The position numbers and the translations under genes are program-made. Of a stretch of DNA of 64,000 nt, positions 17,378 to 27,013 are shown one piece after another. Numbering within the stretch: the first letter of the stretch is position 1; each line of letters begins with the position of its first letter. Under the pieces are notes generated by a model. The model was not told the origin of the DNA. It was given only the letters and a program-made list of their open reading frames with translations, and made no database searches. This DNA is from Alcaligenaceae bacterium. GTDB taxonomy: Bacteria > Pseudomonadota > Gammaproteobacteria > Burkholderiales > Burkholderiaceae_B. Location: contig JACCEN010000006.1 in assembly GCA_013416435.1 (NCBI GenBank), positions 1-64,000 on the forward strand. The letters are read 5' to 3'.

Positions 17378-18586
17378 ATGACGAAATCGAAACATACAGG
17401 TCCGCTGAGCGGCATGCGCGTGCTAGAGCTCGCGCAGATCATGGCCGGGCCGACCTGCGGGATGATGCTGGCCGACATGGGGGCGGACGTCATCAAGGTG
17501 GAAAAGCTGCCCGGCGGCGATGATTCCCGTGGCTACAAAGAGCCTCGCGTCAACGGCGTGTCCGCGCCTTTCATGATTCTGAACCGGAACAAGCGGGGCA
17601 TTGCGGTCAATCTCAAGACCGAGCAGGGCAGGGAGATCCTGCTGCGCATGGTCGAGAAGGCGGATGTCCTGACGGAAAATTACCGTCGCGGCACGCTGGA
17701 AAAACTGGGCCTCGGCTACGATGAGGTCTTGTCGCGCGTCAATCCGGGCCTGATCTACTGCGCGGTATCGGGCTATGGCCGCGATGGCCCATACGGCGAC
17801 AAAGGAGGCTTCGATCTCATCGCCCAGGGCTTTTCCGGCATCATGTCGATTACCGGCGAGCCGGGCGGCCCGCCGGTCAAGACGGGAAACTCCATCGCCG
17901 ACACTAATGCCGGCATACTGGCCGCCCTGGGTATCGCGGCGGCGTACGCGCACAAGCTGCGCACCGGCGAAGGGCAGGTGGTGGATACATCGCTCATGGA
18001 GGCCGCGATGCAGCAGACCTATTGGCACGCGGCCATGTTCTTCGCAACCGGCGAGTCACCGGGGCCAACGGGTTCGGCGCATTTGCTCGCGGCGCCGTAT
18101 CAGGCCTTCAAGGCTCGGGACGGCTGGATCAATATCGGAGGCGCCAACCAGGCGAACTGGGAGCGCATCGCCGAGGTCCTCGGCCACCCGGAATGGCGTG
18201 ATGATCCGCGGTTTTCCACCAACACGGCTCGCATGGAGAATCTGGCGACTCTCACCGCGGAAATGGAAGCAGTGCTGTCGCAGCATGATCAAAGCCATTG
18301 GCTGGAGGCATTCGACCGGGCGGGCGTTCCGGCGGGGCCGGTGCATACGATAGGGCAGGCCTTGACGCATCCGCAGGCTATTGCACGCAACATGGTGCTG
18401 GAGCTGGACCACCCGCAAGCCGGCAAGACGCGGGCGCTGGGATGTCCCATTCATTTTTCACGCACGCCCACACAGATCACACGGCCGGCGCCGATGCTGG
18501 GCGAACATACGCGTGAATTGCTGCGCGAGTATGGTTACGGGGATGGGGAGATCGATGCCTTGTTCAAGGCGGGGGCGGTGGAGTGA
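17378..18586 (+). CDS. CaiB/BaiF family (class III) CoA-transferase
   Basis: A 402-residue class III CoA-transferase. RVLELAQIMAGPTCGMMLAD and GADVIKVEKLPGGDDSR mark the N-terminal domain. The aspartate in GGFDLIAQGFSG (near residue 147) is at the expected catalytic position. ATG 17378 was preferred because AAAGGTCGAAG lies before it; an in-frame ATG at 17348 is possible. It would move CoA from a donor thioester onto the acid brought in by the TctCBA system. Confidence 0.87.
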   Translation: MTKSKHTGPLSGMRVLELAQIMAGPTCGMMLADMGADVIKVEKLPGGDDSRGYKEPRVNGVSAPFMILNRNKRGIAVNLKTEQGREILLRMVEKADVLTENYRRGTLEKLGLGYDEVLSRVNPGLIYCAVSGYGRDGPYGDKGGFDLIAQGFSGIMSITGEPGGPPVKTGNSIADTNAGILAALGIAAAYAHKLRTGEGQVVDTSLMEAAMQQTYWHAAMFFATGESPGPTGSAHLLAAPYQAFKARDGWINIGGANQANWERIAEVLGHPEWRDDPRFSTNTARMENLATLTAEMEAVLSQHDQSHWLEAFDRAGVPAGPVHTIGQALTHPQAIARNMVLELDHPQAGKTRALGCPIHFSRTPTQITRPAPMLGEHTRELLREYGYGDGEIDALFKAGAVE

Positions 18587-18592
18587 TGAGAT

Positions 18593-18710
18593 GGGGTCAG
18601 ACCCCATACGGGGTCCGACCCCACATCCAACGCAGCGGGGTCAGACCCTGTATGGGGTCCGACCCCACATCCAACGCAATGGGGTCAGACCCCATACGGG
18701 GTCTGACCCC
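18593..18710. repeat. Three tandem palindromic GGGGTC repeats with 44-base period
   Basis: Copies at 18593-18622, 18637-18666 and 18681-18710. The linker ACATCCAACGCA recurs between them, so the array grew by tandem duplication of a 44-base unit. It lies between the convergent CoA-transferase and maf genes and could act as a bidirectional transcription barrier. It is not a CRISPR: the unit is a palindrome and the linkers are identical. Confidence 0.9.
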
Positions 18711-18722
18711 TCCAAACTGCCG

Positions 18723-19319
18723 TCAGAGCCGACGCAGCAGCCTTGCCGTCTCGAACATCGGTAGCCCCATGACGCCCGTATAGCTGCCGGATATGTGCTC
18801 GATGAACATGCCCGCTTTCCCTTGTATTCCATAGGCGCCGGCCTTGCCCATGGGTTCGCCGCTGGCGCAATAGTCATGGATCTCGGCATCGGTCAGCGTC
18901 TTGAAACGGACCTCCGTGATGGAGACGTCTTCGAGCAAGCGCTCGCCCGCGGACAGCACGACGGCGGTGTGCACGGCGTGCGTGGTGCCCGACAGGCGGG
19001 CAAGCAATTGCCAGGCATGCTGTTCATCGTCAGGCTTGCCCAGGATGTCGCCCTCCAGGATCACGGTGGTATCGGCCGTGAGAATCGGTCGATTCGCGTC
19101 GATGGAGGCGTGTTGCACAGCCACCCAGGCACGGGCGCGAATGGCCTTTTCCCGCGCGGTCCGCCTGACATAGACAGCGGCATCTTCGTCCGGCAGCCAG
19201 GGTTCGTCTTCGCCCGGCGGGGCCGGTATATTGAGGACTTCGTGGTCGACGCCCATCTGCAGCAGGATCTCATGGCGCCGTGGGCTGCCGGATGCGAGAT
19301 AAATGCTTGGAAAGCTCAT
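18723..19319 (-). CDS. maf: Maf family nucleotide pyrophosphatase
   Basis: A 198-residue Maf/YhdE-type protein opening YLASGSPRRHEIL, the family signature. It also has PILTADTTV and GKAGAYGIQG later. Such enzymes hydrolyse dTTP/UTP or modified nucleotides to monophosphates and limit misincorporation. It is the last gene of the minus-strand housekeeping run and starts 9 bases after pyk. Confidence 0.92.
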   Translation of the reverse strand: MSFPSIYLASGSPRRHEILLQMGVDHEVLNIPAPPGEDEPWLPDEDAAVYVRRTAREKAIRARAWVAVQHASIDANRPILTADTTVILEGDILGKPDDEQHAWQLLARLSGTTHAVHTAVVLSAGERLLEDVSITEVRFKTLTDAEIHDYCASGEPMGKAGAYGIQGKAGMFIEHISGSYTGVMGLPMFETARLLRRL

Positions 19320-19327
19320 GCGCGCCC

Positions 19328-20782
19328 CTATTTCACTTTGAGGATCTTCATCCCGTTGGTTCCGCCGCTGTTGCTGTAGAAGTCCCCTTTGGTGAGGATG
19401 ATCCAGTCGCCCTTGCGCAGCAGCGCCTGCGTCTTCAGGCGATCGATGGCCTGGTCGCTGACCTCTGCGGGGTCGATCTTGGCGGCATCGAAAGGCACGG
19501 TGTAGACGCCGCGGAACATGGCGGCCCGCCGCTGCGTGCGGGGATGCCGCGTATAGCAGTAGATGGGCACGCCCGATCGTATGCGCGACATGATCAGCGG
19601 CGTATGGCCGCTTTCGGTGAGGCTGATGATGGCCTTGATGCCGGGGAAATGGTTGGCGGCATACATCGCCGAGAGGGCGATGGTTTCGTCGCAGCGCGAG
19701 AATGTTTCCCCGAGGCGGTGGCCGGAGCGGGTCGTGGTGGGTTCCTGTTCGGCGCCCAGGCAGACGCGGGCCATGGCCTTGACGGCGTCGACGGGATATT
19801 GGCCCGAAGCGGTCTCGGCGGAAAGCATGACGGCGTCGGTGTAGTCGAGCACCGCATTGGCGACGTCGGAGACCTCGGCGCGGGTTGGCATGGGGCTGCC
19901 CACCATGGATTCCATCATCTGCGTTGCCGTGATCACCAGCTTGTTGTGCGTGCGCGCGTGCTGGATGATGCGTTTTTGAATGCCCACAAGCCGGGCGTCG
20001 CCGATCTCGACGCCGAGGTCGCCTCGGGCGACCATGACGCCGTCGCTGACCTTGATGATGGCATCCAGCGCACGGTCGTCCGCCACTGCTTCGGCGCGTT
20101 CGATCTTGGCAATGATCCAGGCTTTGCTTCCCGCTTCCTGGACGAGCTTGCGCGCTTCCTGGATATCGCTGCCATAGCGGGGAAACGAGACGGCGATGTA
20201 GTCCATGTCCAGTTCGGCGGCCAGCTTGATGTCTTCTCGATCCTTGTCGGTGAGGCTCGGGGCCGAGATGCCGCCGCCGCGGCGATTGATGCCCTTATTG
20301 TTGGAAAGCGGCCCGCCCACGGTGACCGTGGTGTGTACCGCGTGTTCCTCGACGGTATCGACCGACAGCACCACCCGGCCGTCGTCGAGCAGGAGCTCGT
20401 CGCCGGGATGGCAGTCCTGTACCAGGCTCGGGTAGTCGATACCGACGATGGTCTCATCGCCTTCGCCGGAGGGGTGTTGATTGGAAAGCGTGAAGCGCTG
20501 TCCGACCTTCAGCACCACCGCCTGGTTCTTGAAGCGCGCAATGCGTATCTTCGGCCCCTGCAGGTCGCCCATGATCGCCACGAACCGGCCATGCCGTTCG
20601 GCAAGGCTGCGCACCAGCTCGGCGCGGCTGCGGTGGTCGTCGGCGCTGCCGTGCGAAAAGTTCAGCCGGGCGACGTCCATGCCCGCGAGGATGAGCGCTT
20701 CGATGCTGTCGGGGCTGCTGCTGGCGGGTCCGAGCGTTGCGACGATTTTCGTGCGGCGCCGCGGCGCGTTGGTTGGACTCAT
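19328..20782 (-). CDS. pyk: Pyruvate kinase
   Basis: A 484-residue glycolytic enzyme converting phosphoenolpyruvate and ADP to pyruvate and ATP. It begins TKIVATLGPAS and contains MDVARLNFSHGS, the active-site IIAKIERAEAV lysine segment, MVARGDLGVEIG and a C-terminal allosteric domain. The length fits the type II/PykA group. It sits 9 bases before maf and 18 bases after rlmH, inside a run otherwise made of cofactor, ribosome and nucleotide genes. Confidence 0.95.
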   Translation of the reverse strand: MSPTNAPRRRTKIVATLGPASSSPDSIEALILAGMDVARLNFSHGSADDHRSRAELVRSLAERHGRFVAIMGDLQGPKIRIARFKNQAVVLKVGQRFTLSNQHPSGEGDETIVGIDYPSLVQDCHPGDELLLDDGRVVLSVDTVEEHAVHTTVTVGGPLSNNKGINRRGGGISAPSLTDKDREDIKLAAELDMDYIAVSFPRYGSDIQEARKLVQEAGSKAWIIAKIERAEAVADDRALDAIIKVSDGVMVARGDLGVEIGDARLVGIQKRIIQHARTHNKLVITATQMMESMVGSPMPTRAEVSDVANAVLDYTDAVMLSAETASGQYPVDAVKAMARVCLGAEQEPTTTRSGHRLGETFSRCDETIALSAMYAANHFPGIKAIISLTESGHTPLIMSRIRSGVPIYCYTRHPRTQRRAAMFRGVYTVPFDAAKIDPAEVSDQAIDRLKTQALLRKGDWIILTKGDFYSNSGGTNGMKILKVK

Positions 20783-20800
20783 TGATGGGGGCTCCTGCGC

Positions 20801-21271
20801 TTATGCGCGGTGATAGGGGTGGCCTGTCATGATGGACCAGGCGCGATACAGCTGCTCCGCCAGCAGCACGCGCACCATCGGGTGCGGCAGCGTCAGCGAT
20901 GACAGCCGCAGCTTGCCATGGCAGCTGCGCTTGAGCTCGGCATCCAGGCCGTCCGGACCACCAATCAGGAAAACGATATCCTGCCCGCTCGCCCGCCAAT
21001 TTTCAAGCTCCCGGGCGAGCGCCATGGTGCTGATGTCCTTGCCGTGTTCGTCTAGGGCGATGCGCAGCGCACCGGGCGGGATGGCGGCTTCGATACGCCG
21101 GGCCTCGGCCTGCATCATCTGGGCGGCCGTTTTTCCCGACGTTCGCGGTTCGGGCTTGATTTCCTTGAGTTCCAGCGGACAGTCGCCGGGCAGCCGGCGG
21201 GCGTATTCCTTCCAGCCCGTTTCCACCCAGTCCGGCATGCGGACGCCAACGGCGACGACGATCAGCTTCAT
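20801..21271 (-). CDS. rlmH: 23S rRNA (pseudouridine1915-N3)-methyltransferase RlmH
   Basis: A 156-residue SPOUT-class methyltransferase that modifies pseudouridine 1915 of 23S rRNA on the 70S ribosome. It shows FLIGGPDGL and the C-terminal [18 protein letters not shown] motif with YHRA at the end, the standard RlmH signature. It follows rsfS by 3 bases, the usual gene order. Confidence 0.95.
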   Translation of the reverse strand: MKLIVVAVGVRMPDWVETGWKEYARRLPGDCPLELKEIKPEPRTSGKTAAQMMQAEARRIEAAIPPGALRIALDEHGKDISTMALARELENWRASGQDIVFLIGGPDGLDAELKRSCHGKLRLSSLTLPHPMVRVLLAEQLYRAWSIMTGHPYHRA

Positions 21272-21274
21272 GGC

Positions 21275-21679
21275 TCAGGCTTCATCGTCGTCGCTGTAGT
21301 TGAAGGCCGAAGGCATGTAGGGCTGCGTCGACTGGGGCAGCAACTTGACGCGCACCGGCTTGCCGCCCCATATTTCTTCCAGGTTGTAGTACAGCCGGAC
21401 TTCGGGCTGCATGCAATGTACGACGATGTCGCCCAGGTCGATCAGCACCCATTCCCCGGTGTCCTCGCCTTCGTACGCGATGATGGGAATCTTGTGCTCG
21501 CGAGCCTTGTTCGCGACGTTGGATGCAATCGAGCGTGTCTGGCGGTTGGAGCTGCCGCTGGCGATGATGACGCGATCGAAGAGACCGGTGATGTGGGAGG
21601 TATTGAACACCTTGATGTCCAGCGCCTTGACGTCTTCCAGCGCGTCGATGACCAGGCGTTGCATTTTTTGAATATCCAT
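21275..21679 (-). CDS. rsfS: Ribosome silencing factor RsfS
   Basis: A 134-residue RsfS/Iojap protein that binds L14 on the 50S subunit and blocks subunit joining in stationary phase. Motifs include DIKVFNTSHITGLFDRVIIA, EGEDTGEWVLIDLGDIVVH and the YYNLEEIWG block. The ATG at 21679 gives the normal family length; longer upstream versions would overlap nadD. It lies between nadD (22 bases) and rlmH (3 bases). Confidence 0.95.
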   Translation of the reverse strand: MDIQKMQRLVIDALEDVKALDIKVFNTSHITGLFDRVIIASGSSNRQTRSIASNVANKAREHKIPIIAYEGEDTGEWVLIDLGDIVVHCMQPEVRLYYNLEEIWGGKPVRVKLLPQSTQPYMPSAFNYSDDDEA

Positions 21680-21701
21680 AGAGTGGTGTTTTATCGTGTC
21701 G

Positions 21702-22304
21702 TTAAACGTCGGCGGCGCTGTATAGCCCGTGACGCCGTATGTACTCGGCGACCTCGGCATCCAGCATGCCGCTGGTGGATTGTCCCGTGGCCAGGCGTTC
21801 GCGTACCTGGGTGGACGAGATGGTTTGCGGTTTGAACGGCAGGATGGCCAGCCGTCGCCCCAAGGTTTCAAGGTGAGCCTGCAATGCCGGTGGCGGCTCC
21901 AGCGTGCTGCCCGGCCTTTGGGCCACGGCCAGCCAAGCCAGCCGGGAAACTTCCTGCCAGTCGTGCCATGAGCAGAAATTGACCAATTGATCGGAACCCA
22001 ATATCCAATAATACTCGGGACCGCGGGGAAGTTGGCGCAGCGTGTCCACGGTGTAAGTCTTCCCGCCCCGGCGTATTTCGACGTCGTTGACAGCCAGGCG
22101 CGGCCTGCGCCGGATGGCGATCTCCAGCATCGCGAGCCTGTGCGGCGCGCCGGCGGCCAACGGGCGTCTTTGCCAGGGATCGGCGGCGGGTATGAGTTCG
22201 ACCTTGCCCAGTTCCAGCGCCTGCCAGGCCGCTTCCGCCAAGGCGACATGCGCGAGATGGACGGGATCGAAGCTACCACCCAGTAGGCCGATCTTTATAG
22301 CCAT
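21702..22304 (-). CDS. nadD: Nicotinate-nucleotide adenylyltransferase
   Basis: A 200-residue nucleotidyltransferase making deamido-NAD from nicotinate mononucleotide and [18 protein letters not shown] is the nucleotide-binding (T/H)xGH-like signature, and [13 protein letters not shown] is the second family motif near the C terminus. It overlaps the end of hemF by 10 bases and precedes rsfS, the conserved nadD-rsfS-rlmH order. Confidence 0.95.
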   Translation of the reverse strand: MAIKIGLLGGSFDPVHLAHVALAEAAWQALELGKVELIPAADPWQRRPLAAGAPHRLAMLEIAIRRRPRLAVNDVEIRRGGKTYTVDTLRQLPRGPEYYWILGSDQLVNFCSWHDWQEVSRLAWLAVAQRPGSTLEPPPALQAHLETLGRRLAILPFKPQTISSTQVRERLATGQSTSGMLDAEVAEYIRRHGLYSAADV

Positions 22305-23200
22305 TCGCGCGGCTTCAGGTAATCGTAGAGTTCGGCTTCAGCCGAGTTTTCTTTGGGTGTCCAGCAATAGCGCCAGTTGGCGGTGGGCGGCATGGAAAGA
22401 AGAATGGACTCCGTGCGGCCCCCCGACTGGAGCCCGAACAGGGTGCCCCGATCGAGCACCAGGTTGAACTCCACGTATCGCCCGCGACGATAGGCCTGGA
22501 AATCGCGCTGTCTCTCGGTGTACTCGGTGCCCCGGCGCCTTTCCACGATGGGCATGTAGGCGTTCAGGAAGCAGTCGCCCACCGCGCGTGTCAAGGCGAA
22601 GCTGTGATCGAAGCCGCCCTCGTTCAGGTCGTCGAAGAAAATGCCGCCTATGCCGCGCGTTTCCTTGCGGTGCTTAAGATAGAAGTACTCGTCGCACCAT
22701 CTTTTATAAGCCGGATACTTTTCAGGGCCGAAAGGCTGAAGCGCATCGTGGCATGTCTGGTGGAAATGGCGCGCATCCTCTTCGAAAGGGTAGTAGGGCG
22801 TCAGATCGAGGCCGCCGCCAAACCAGAATACGTCGGCCCCGCCATCTTGCGGCGCGTGCGCCACGAACAGGCGAACGTTCATGTGCGTGGTAGGGACGTA
22901 AGGATTGCGCGGATGCAAGACCATGGACATGCCCATGGCTTCCCACGACCTTCCCGCCAGTTCGCTGCGGTGCGCGCTTGCCGATGGCGGCAGCGTCTTG
23001 CCACGCACATGGCTGAACAGTACGCCCGCCCGCTCGAACAGCGGCCCGCCTTCCAGATAGCGCGACAGGCCGCCTCCGCCTTCGTCGCGCGTCCATTGGT
23101 CGGCGTTGAACTCGCTGCCGTCAGCCTCTTCGAGAGCCCGTACGATCCGCGACTGCAGGTCGAGAAAATAATCGTAGGCGACTGAAATTGGAACGGTCAT
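22295..23200 (-). CDS. hemF: Oxygen-dependent coproporphyrinogen III oxidase
   Basis: A 301-residue haem-biosynthesis enzyme that oxidatively decarboxylates coproporphyrinogen III to protoporphyrinogen IX using O2. [18 protein letters not shown], the [12 protein letters not shown] block and [16 protein letters not shown] are diagnostic. Its presence indicates aerobic haem synthesis. It lies 31 bases after purD. Confidence 0.95.
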   Translation of the reverse strand: MTVPISVAYDYFLDLQSRIVRALEEADGSEFNADQWTRDEGGGGLSRYLEGGPLFERAGVLFSHVRGKTLPPSASAHRSELAGRSWEAMGMSMVLHPRNPYVPTTHMNVRLFVAHAPQDGGADVFWFGGGLDLTPYYPFEEDARHFHQTCHDALQPFGPEKYPAYKRWCDEYFYLKHRKETRGIGGIFFDDLNEGGFDHSFALTRAVGDCFLNAYMPIVERRRGTEYTERQRDFQAYRRGRYVEFNLVLDRGTLFGLQSGGRTESILLSMPPTANWRYCWTPKENSAEAELYDYLKPREWL

Positions 23201-23231
23201 AGTGGTCCTTGTATTGAGAAGGAATCCGCTT

Positions 23232-24530
23232 TCAGGCAGAGGATCCGCCCGCGGCGGACACGGCGCGCCAGCCGATATCGCTGCGGTATTGCTGTCCGTC
23301 GAAATGGGTCTGGGCGATGGCGGCGTAGGCCGAAGCCTGCGCCCGTTTCACGGAATCCGCCAAGACGGTGACGCACAGCACGCGGCCGCCGGCGGTCTTG
23401 AGCACGCCGTCATCGAGGCGGGTGCCGGCGTGGAAGGTGACGCACTCGTCGGTGTCCTGCGCCAGGCGCTCGATGGCATCGCCCGTGCGCGGAGTGTCGG
23501 GATAGTTCTTGGCAGCCATGACGACGCCCAATGCCGTGCGGCGATCCCACTCGATATCGGCCTGGTCCAGCTTGCCGGCGATCGCAAGTTCGAACACATG
23601 GGTAAGATCGCTTTTGATCCGCATCATGATGGGCTGGGTTTCGGGGTCGCCCATGCGGCAATTGAATTCCAGCACTTTGAGCGGGCGGCTCGCATCGGCG
23701 CCTTGGCCGATCATCAGGCCGGCGTACAGGAAGCCGGTATAGGGCAGGCCGTCTTTGGCCATGCCTGCGATGGTCGGCTGGATGACTTCGCGCATGATGC
23801 GGTTATGCAGCGCGGGCGTGATGATGGGGGCGGGCGAGTATGCGCCCATGCCGCCGGTATTGGGGCCCTGGTCGCCGTCCTTCAGTCGCTTGTGGTCCTG
23901 GCTGGTGGCCAGCGCCAGCGTGTGCTGGCCGTCGCACATGACGATGAAGCTGGCCTCTTCGCCTTGCAGGCATTCTTCGATGACGACGCGGGCGCCCGCC
24001 TGGCCGAAAGTGCCGTCGCCCAGCATCATGTCGACGGCGCGCTGGGCTTCTTCCACGGTTTCAGCGACGACGACGCCTTTGCCGGCGGCCAGGCCGTCGG
24101 CCTTGACGACAATGGGTGCGCCCTGTTGCGCGATGTAGTCCTTGGCCGGCGCCGGATCGGTGAAGGTTTGATAGGCGGCGGTGGGAATGCTGTGGCGAAC
24201 CATGAAGGCCTTGGCATAGTCCTTGGAGCTTTCCAGCTGGGCCGCTTCCTTGGTGGGGCCGAAGATCTTCAGGCCGGCGGCGCGGAATGCGTCGACCACG
24301 CCGGCGGCAAGCGGCGCTTCGGGGCCAACGACGGTAAAGGCGATTTTTTCGGACTGGGCGAATTTTACAAGCTCGTCGACCGAGGTGATGGCGATGTTCC
24401 GCATCTGGGCGTGAGTGGCGGTGCCGCCGTTGCCGGGCGCGACAAATACGGTTTGGACCCGCGGAGACTGGGCCAGGCGCCACGCGAGAGCATGTTCACG
24501 GCCGCCGCCGCCGATAACGAGAAGTTTCAT
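23232..24530 (-). CDS. purD: Phosphoribosylamine--glycine ligase
   Basis: A 432-residue ATP-grasp enzyme for the second step of purine synthesis (GAR formation). [20 protein letters not shown] at the N terminus, [17 protein letters not shown] in the ATP-grasp domain, and [12 protein letters not shown] near residue 290 are family markers. It is placed between yebC (70-base gap) and hemF. Confidence 0.95.
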   Translation of the reverse strand: MKLLVIGGGGREHALAWRLAQSPRVQTVFVAPGNGGTATHAQMRNIAITSVDELVKFAQSEKIAFTVVGPEAPLAAGVVDAFRAAGLKIFGPTKEAAQLESSKDYAKAFMVRHSIPTAAYQTFTDPAPAKDYIAQQGAPIVVKADGLAAGKGVVVAETVEEAQRAVDMMLGDGTFGQAGARVVIEECLQGEEASFIVMCDGQHTLALATSQDHKRLKDGDQGPNTGGMGAYSPAPIITPALHNRIMREVIQPTIAGMAKDGLPYTGFLYAGLMIGQGADASRPLKVLEFNCRMGDPETQPIMMRIKSDLTHVFELAIAGKLDQADIEWDRRTALGVVMAAKNYPDTPRTGDAIERLAQDTDECVTFHAGTRLDDGVLKTAGGRVLCVTVLADSVKRAQASAYAAIAQTHFDGQQYRSDIGWRAVSAAGGSSA

Positions 24531-24600
24531 AGATTTGAGCTTGATGGCCCCTTGCGGGGCAAAGTTGTATGGATGGGTGTCGGGCCGGGGCGCGGACGCG

Positions 24601-25332
24601 CTATTGGGCTTCGTCGAAGACGGCGGTAGTGTATACCTCCTGGACGTCGTCCAGGCCTTCGAGCACGTCGAGCATCTTCTGCGTTTTTTCAGCGTCCTCG
24701 CCGGTCAGTTCTGTTTCGTTCAGGGCTTTCATGATGACGCCCTGGACTTCCGGAACGAGCCCGGCTTCTTCGAATGCCGTCTTCAGCGCCGCATAGTCCG
24801 CCGGTGCGGAGATGACTTCGATCACGCCTTCCTCGTCGGTCTGGATGTCTTCCGCCCCGGCTTCGAGCGCGACTTCCATGACTTTTTCCTCGGGCGTGCC
24901 GGGCGCGAACAGGAATTGGCCGCAATGCTTGAACATGAACGCCACCGAGCCTTCCTGGCCCAGGTTGCCGCCATGCTTGCTGAGCGCGTGGCGCACTTCC
25001 GCCACGGTACGGGTGCGGTTGTCGGTCATGCAGTCGACGATGACCGCCGCGCCGCCGGCGCCGTAGCCTTCGTAGCGAACTTCTTCATAGTTTGCGCCAT
25101 CGGCCCCTCCGGCGCCGCGCTGGATGGCGCGCTGGACGTTGTCCTTGGGCATGTTGGCCGCGGTGGCTTTGTCCCAGGCCATGCGCAGGCGCGGGTTGGC
25201 GTCCGGATCCGCGCCGCCGGCGCGCGCCGCGACGGTGATTTCACGAATGATTTTTGTCCAGAGCTTGCCCCGCTTCGCGTCTTGGCGACCTTTTCGGTGC
25301 TGGATGTTCGCCCATTTACTGTGACCGGCCAT
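24601..25332 (-). CDS. yebC: YebC/PmpR family regulatory protein
   Basis: A 243-residue protein starting [20 protein letters not shown], the invariant family N terminus, with the [19 protein letters not shown] block in the middle. Members act as DNA-binding regulators and, in recent work, as factors helping ribosomes through proline-rich stretches. It is the first gene of the minus-strand run and diverges from the HerA-like gene. Confidence 0.93.
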   Translation of the reverse strand: MAGHSKWANIQHRKGRQDAKRGKLWTKIIREITVAARAGGADPDANPRLRMAWDKATAANMPKDNVQRAIQRGAGGADGANYEEVRYEGYGAGGAAVIVDCMTDNRTRTVAEVRHALSKHGGNLGQEGSVAFMFKHCGQFLFAPGTPEEKVMEVALEAGAEDIQTDEEGVIEVISAPADYAALKTAFEEAGLVPEVQGVIMKALNETELTGEDAEKTQKMLDVLEGLDDVQEVYTTAVFDEAQ

Positions 25333-25434
25333 AAAGTCTCATCAAATCAAAGGTAAAGTAGCCATTTTAGCGCGTGCAGAACGGCGGGCATCGAATTACA
25401 CTTGGGCTTCCGATTTCAGTCCTGTCCGAAGTGT

Positions 25435-26943
25435 ATGGAAAATATGGCCGATCCCGTCGTCATCGCAAAGAACGCGCATGCAGAATGCGTACTCCTGCCT
25501 CAATTGGCCAATCGCCATGGCTGCATCACCGGCGCGACCGGCACGGGCAAGACGGTTACGCTGCAAGTGCTCGCCGAAGCCTTTTCACGCATGGGCACAC
25601 CGGTTTTCGTGGCCGACGTGAAAGGCGACCTGACCGGCATCTCTCAAGCGGCGGAGCCCAGCCCCAAGCTTCAGGAACGGCTCGCCAAGCTGGGCCTGCC
25701 CGAGCCGGCCTGGGGCGGCAGTCCTGTGGTGCTTTGGGACATATTCGGCGAACAAGGGCATCCCGTGCGCGCCACGGTATCCGACATGGGGCCGCTGCTG
25801 CTGGCGCGCATGCTGGAACTGAACGACACGCAGGAAGGCGTGCTGAGCCTGGTCTTCAAGGTGGCCGACGACGAAGGCCAACTGATTCTCGACCTGAAAG
25901 ACCTGCGCGCCATGCTGCAGAACGTGGCGGATCGCGCTGCCGAACTCCGTGTCCGCTACGGCAACGTGTCGTCGGCATCCATCGGGGCGATACAGCGCAG
26001 CCTGCTGCGCCTGGAGGGCCAGGGCGCGGAGCGATACTTCGGCGAACCCATGCTCGACGTCTTCGACATGATCCGCATCGATGCGAACGGCCGGGGCGTC
26101 GTGAACGTGCTGGCGGCCGACAAGCTCATGCAGTCGCCCCGGCTGTATGCCGTTTTCCTGTTGTGGCTGCTGTCCGACCTGTACGAACGCCTGCCCGAGA
26201 TCGGAGACCCCGACAAACCCAAGTTCGTTTTCTTCTTCGACGAGGCGCATCTGCTGTTCAACGATGCCCCCAGAATCCTGCTCGAGAAAATCGAGCAGGT
26301 GGTCAGGCTCGTACGCTCCAAGGGCGTGGGCGTCTATTTCGTCACGCAGAATCCGCTGGACATTCCCGATACGGTGCTGGGGCAGTTGGGCAATCGCGTC
26401 CAGCATGCCCTGCGCGCCTTTACACCGCGCGACCAGAAGGCCGTCAAGACGGCGGCGCAGACCATGCGCCCGAATCCCGGGCTCGACATCGAGGCCGCGA
26501 TCACGGAGCTGGGCGTGGGCGAGGCACTGGTATCCATGCTGGATGAAAAAGGGCGGCCCTCCATCACTGAACGGGTCTGGATGGTCGCACCCGGCAGCCG
26601 CATCGGTCCCGCATCACCGTCCGAGCGACAGGCGATACGGTCGGGCTCCCTGCTTGCCGGAAAGTACGAACAATCCATAGATCGTGAATCCGCCTACGAG
26701 ATCCTGCAAAAGCGGGCGGAAGAGGCCGCGCGGTCGGCTGCGGCGTCGGGGGGCAAAGGCACCGCGGCAAACGGGGACGACGGCGGGCTGCTCGGCTCGG
26801 TCAACGACTTTCTGTTCGGTTCCACGGGCCCGCGCGGAGGCCGCCGGGATGGCGTCGTGCAATCGGCCGTCAAGAGCGCCATACGCAGTTCCGCAACCAA
26901 GCTGCTGCGCGGGGTATTGGGTTCGCTGGTGGGCAAACGTTGA
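25435..26943 (+). CDS. HerA-like ATPase (DUF853 family)
   Basis: A 502-residue P-loop ATPase of the HerA/FtsK superfamily. Walker A is [14 protein letters not shown] near residue 35 and Walker B is [12 protein letters not shown] near residue 265, followed by a [13 protein letters not shown] sensor block. The C-terminal 100 residues are low in complexity (Gly, Ala, Ser). The ATG at 25435 was chosen over an earlier TTG; ATG at 25444 is also possible. No NurA-like nuclease partner is adjacent, so this is probably the widespread stand-alone form of unclear role. Confidence 0.82.
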   Translation: MENMADPVVIAKNAHAECVLLPQLANRHGCITGATGTGKTVTLQVLAEAFSRMGTPVFVADVKGDLTGISQAAEPSPKLQERLAKLGLPEPAWGGSPVVLWDIFGEQGHPVRATVSDMGPLLLARMLELNDTQEGVLSLVFKVADDEGQLILDLKDLRAMLQNVADRAAELRVRYGNVSSASIGAIQRSLLRLEGQGAERYFGEPMLDVFDMIRIDANGRGVVNVLAADKLMQSPRLYAVFLLWLLSDLYERLPEIGDPDKPKFVFFFDEAHLLFNDAPRILLEKIEQVVRLVRSKGVGVYFVTQNPLDIPDTVLGQLGNRVQHALRAFTPRDQKAVKTAAQTMRPNPGLDIEAAITELGVGEALVSMLDEKGRPSITERVWMVAPGSRIGPASPSERQAIRSGSLLAGKYEQSIDRESAYEILQKRAEEAARSAAASGGKGTAANGDDGGLLGSVNDFLFGSTGPRGGRRDGVVQSAVKSAIRSSATKLLRGVLGSLVGKR

Positions 26944-27013
26944 TCAAGGCAAACAATCAAGAGTCAGGCGGGCGTGGGCCCGTCTCGTTATTTCAAGAGA
27001 GGTGAGGAAACGC

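Noticed and set aside
18593-18710. Regularly spaced repeats resembling a CRISPR array
   Set aside because: The repeated unit is a palindrome, the spacers are identical, there are only three units and no cas genes are present.
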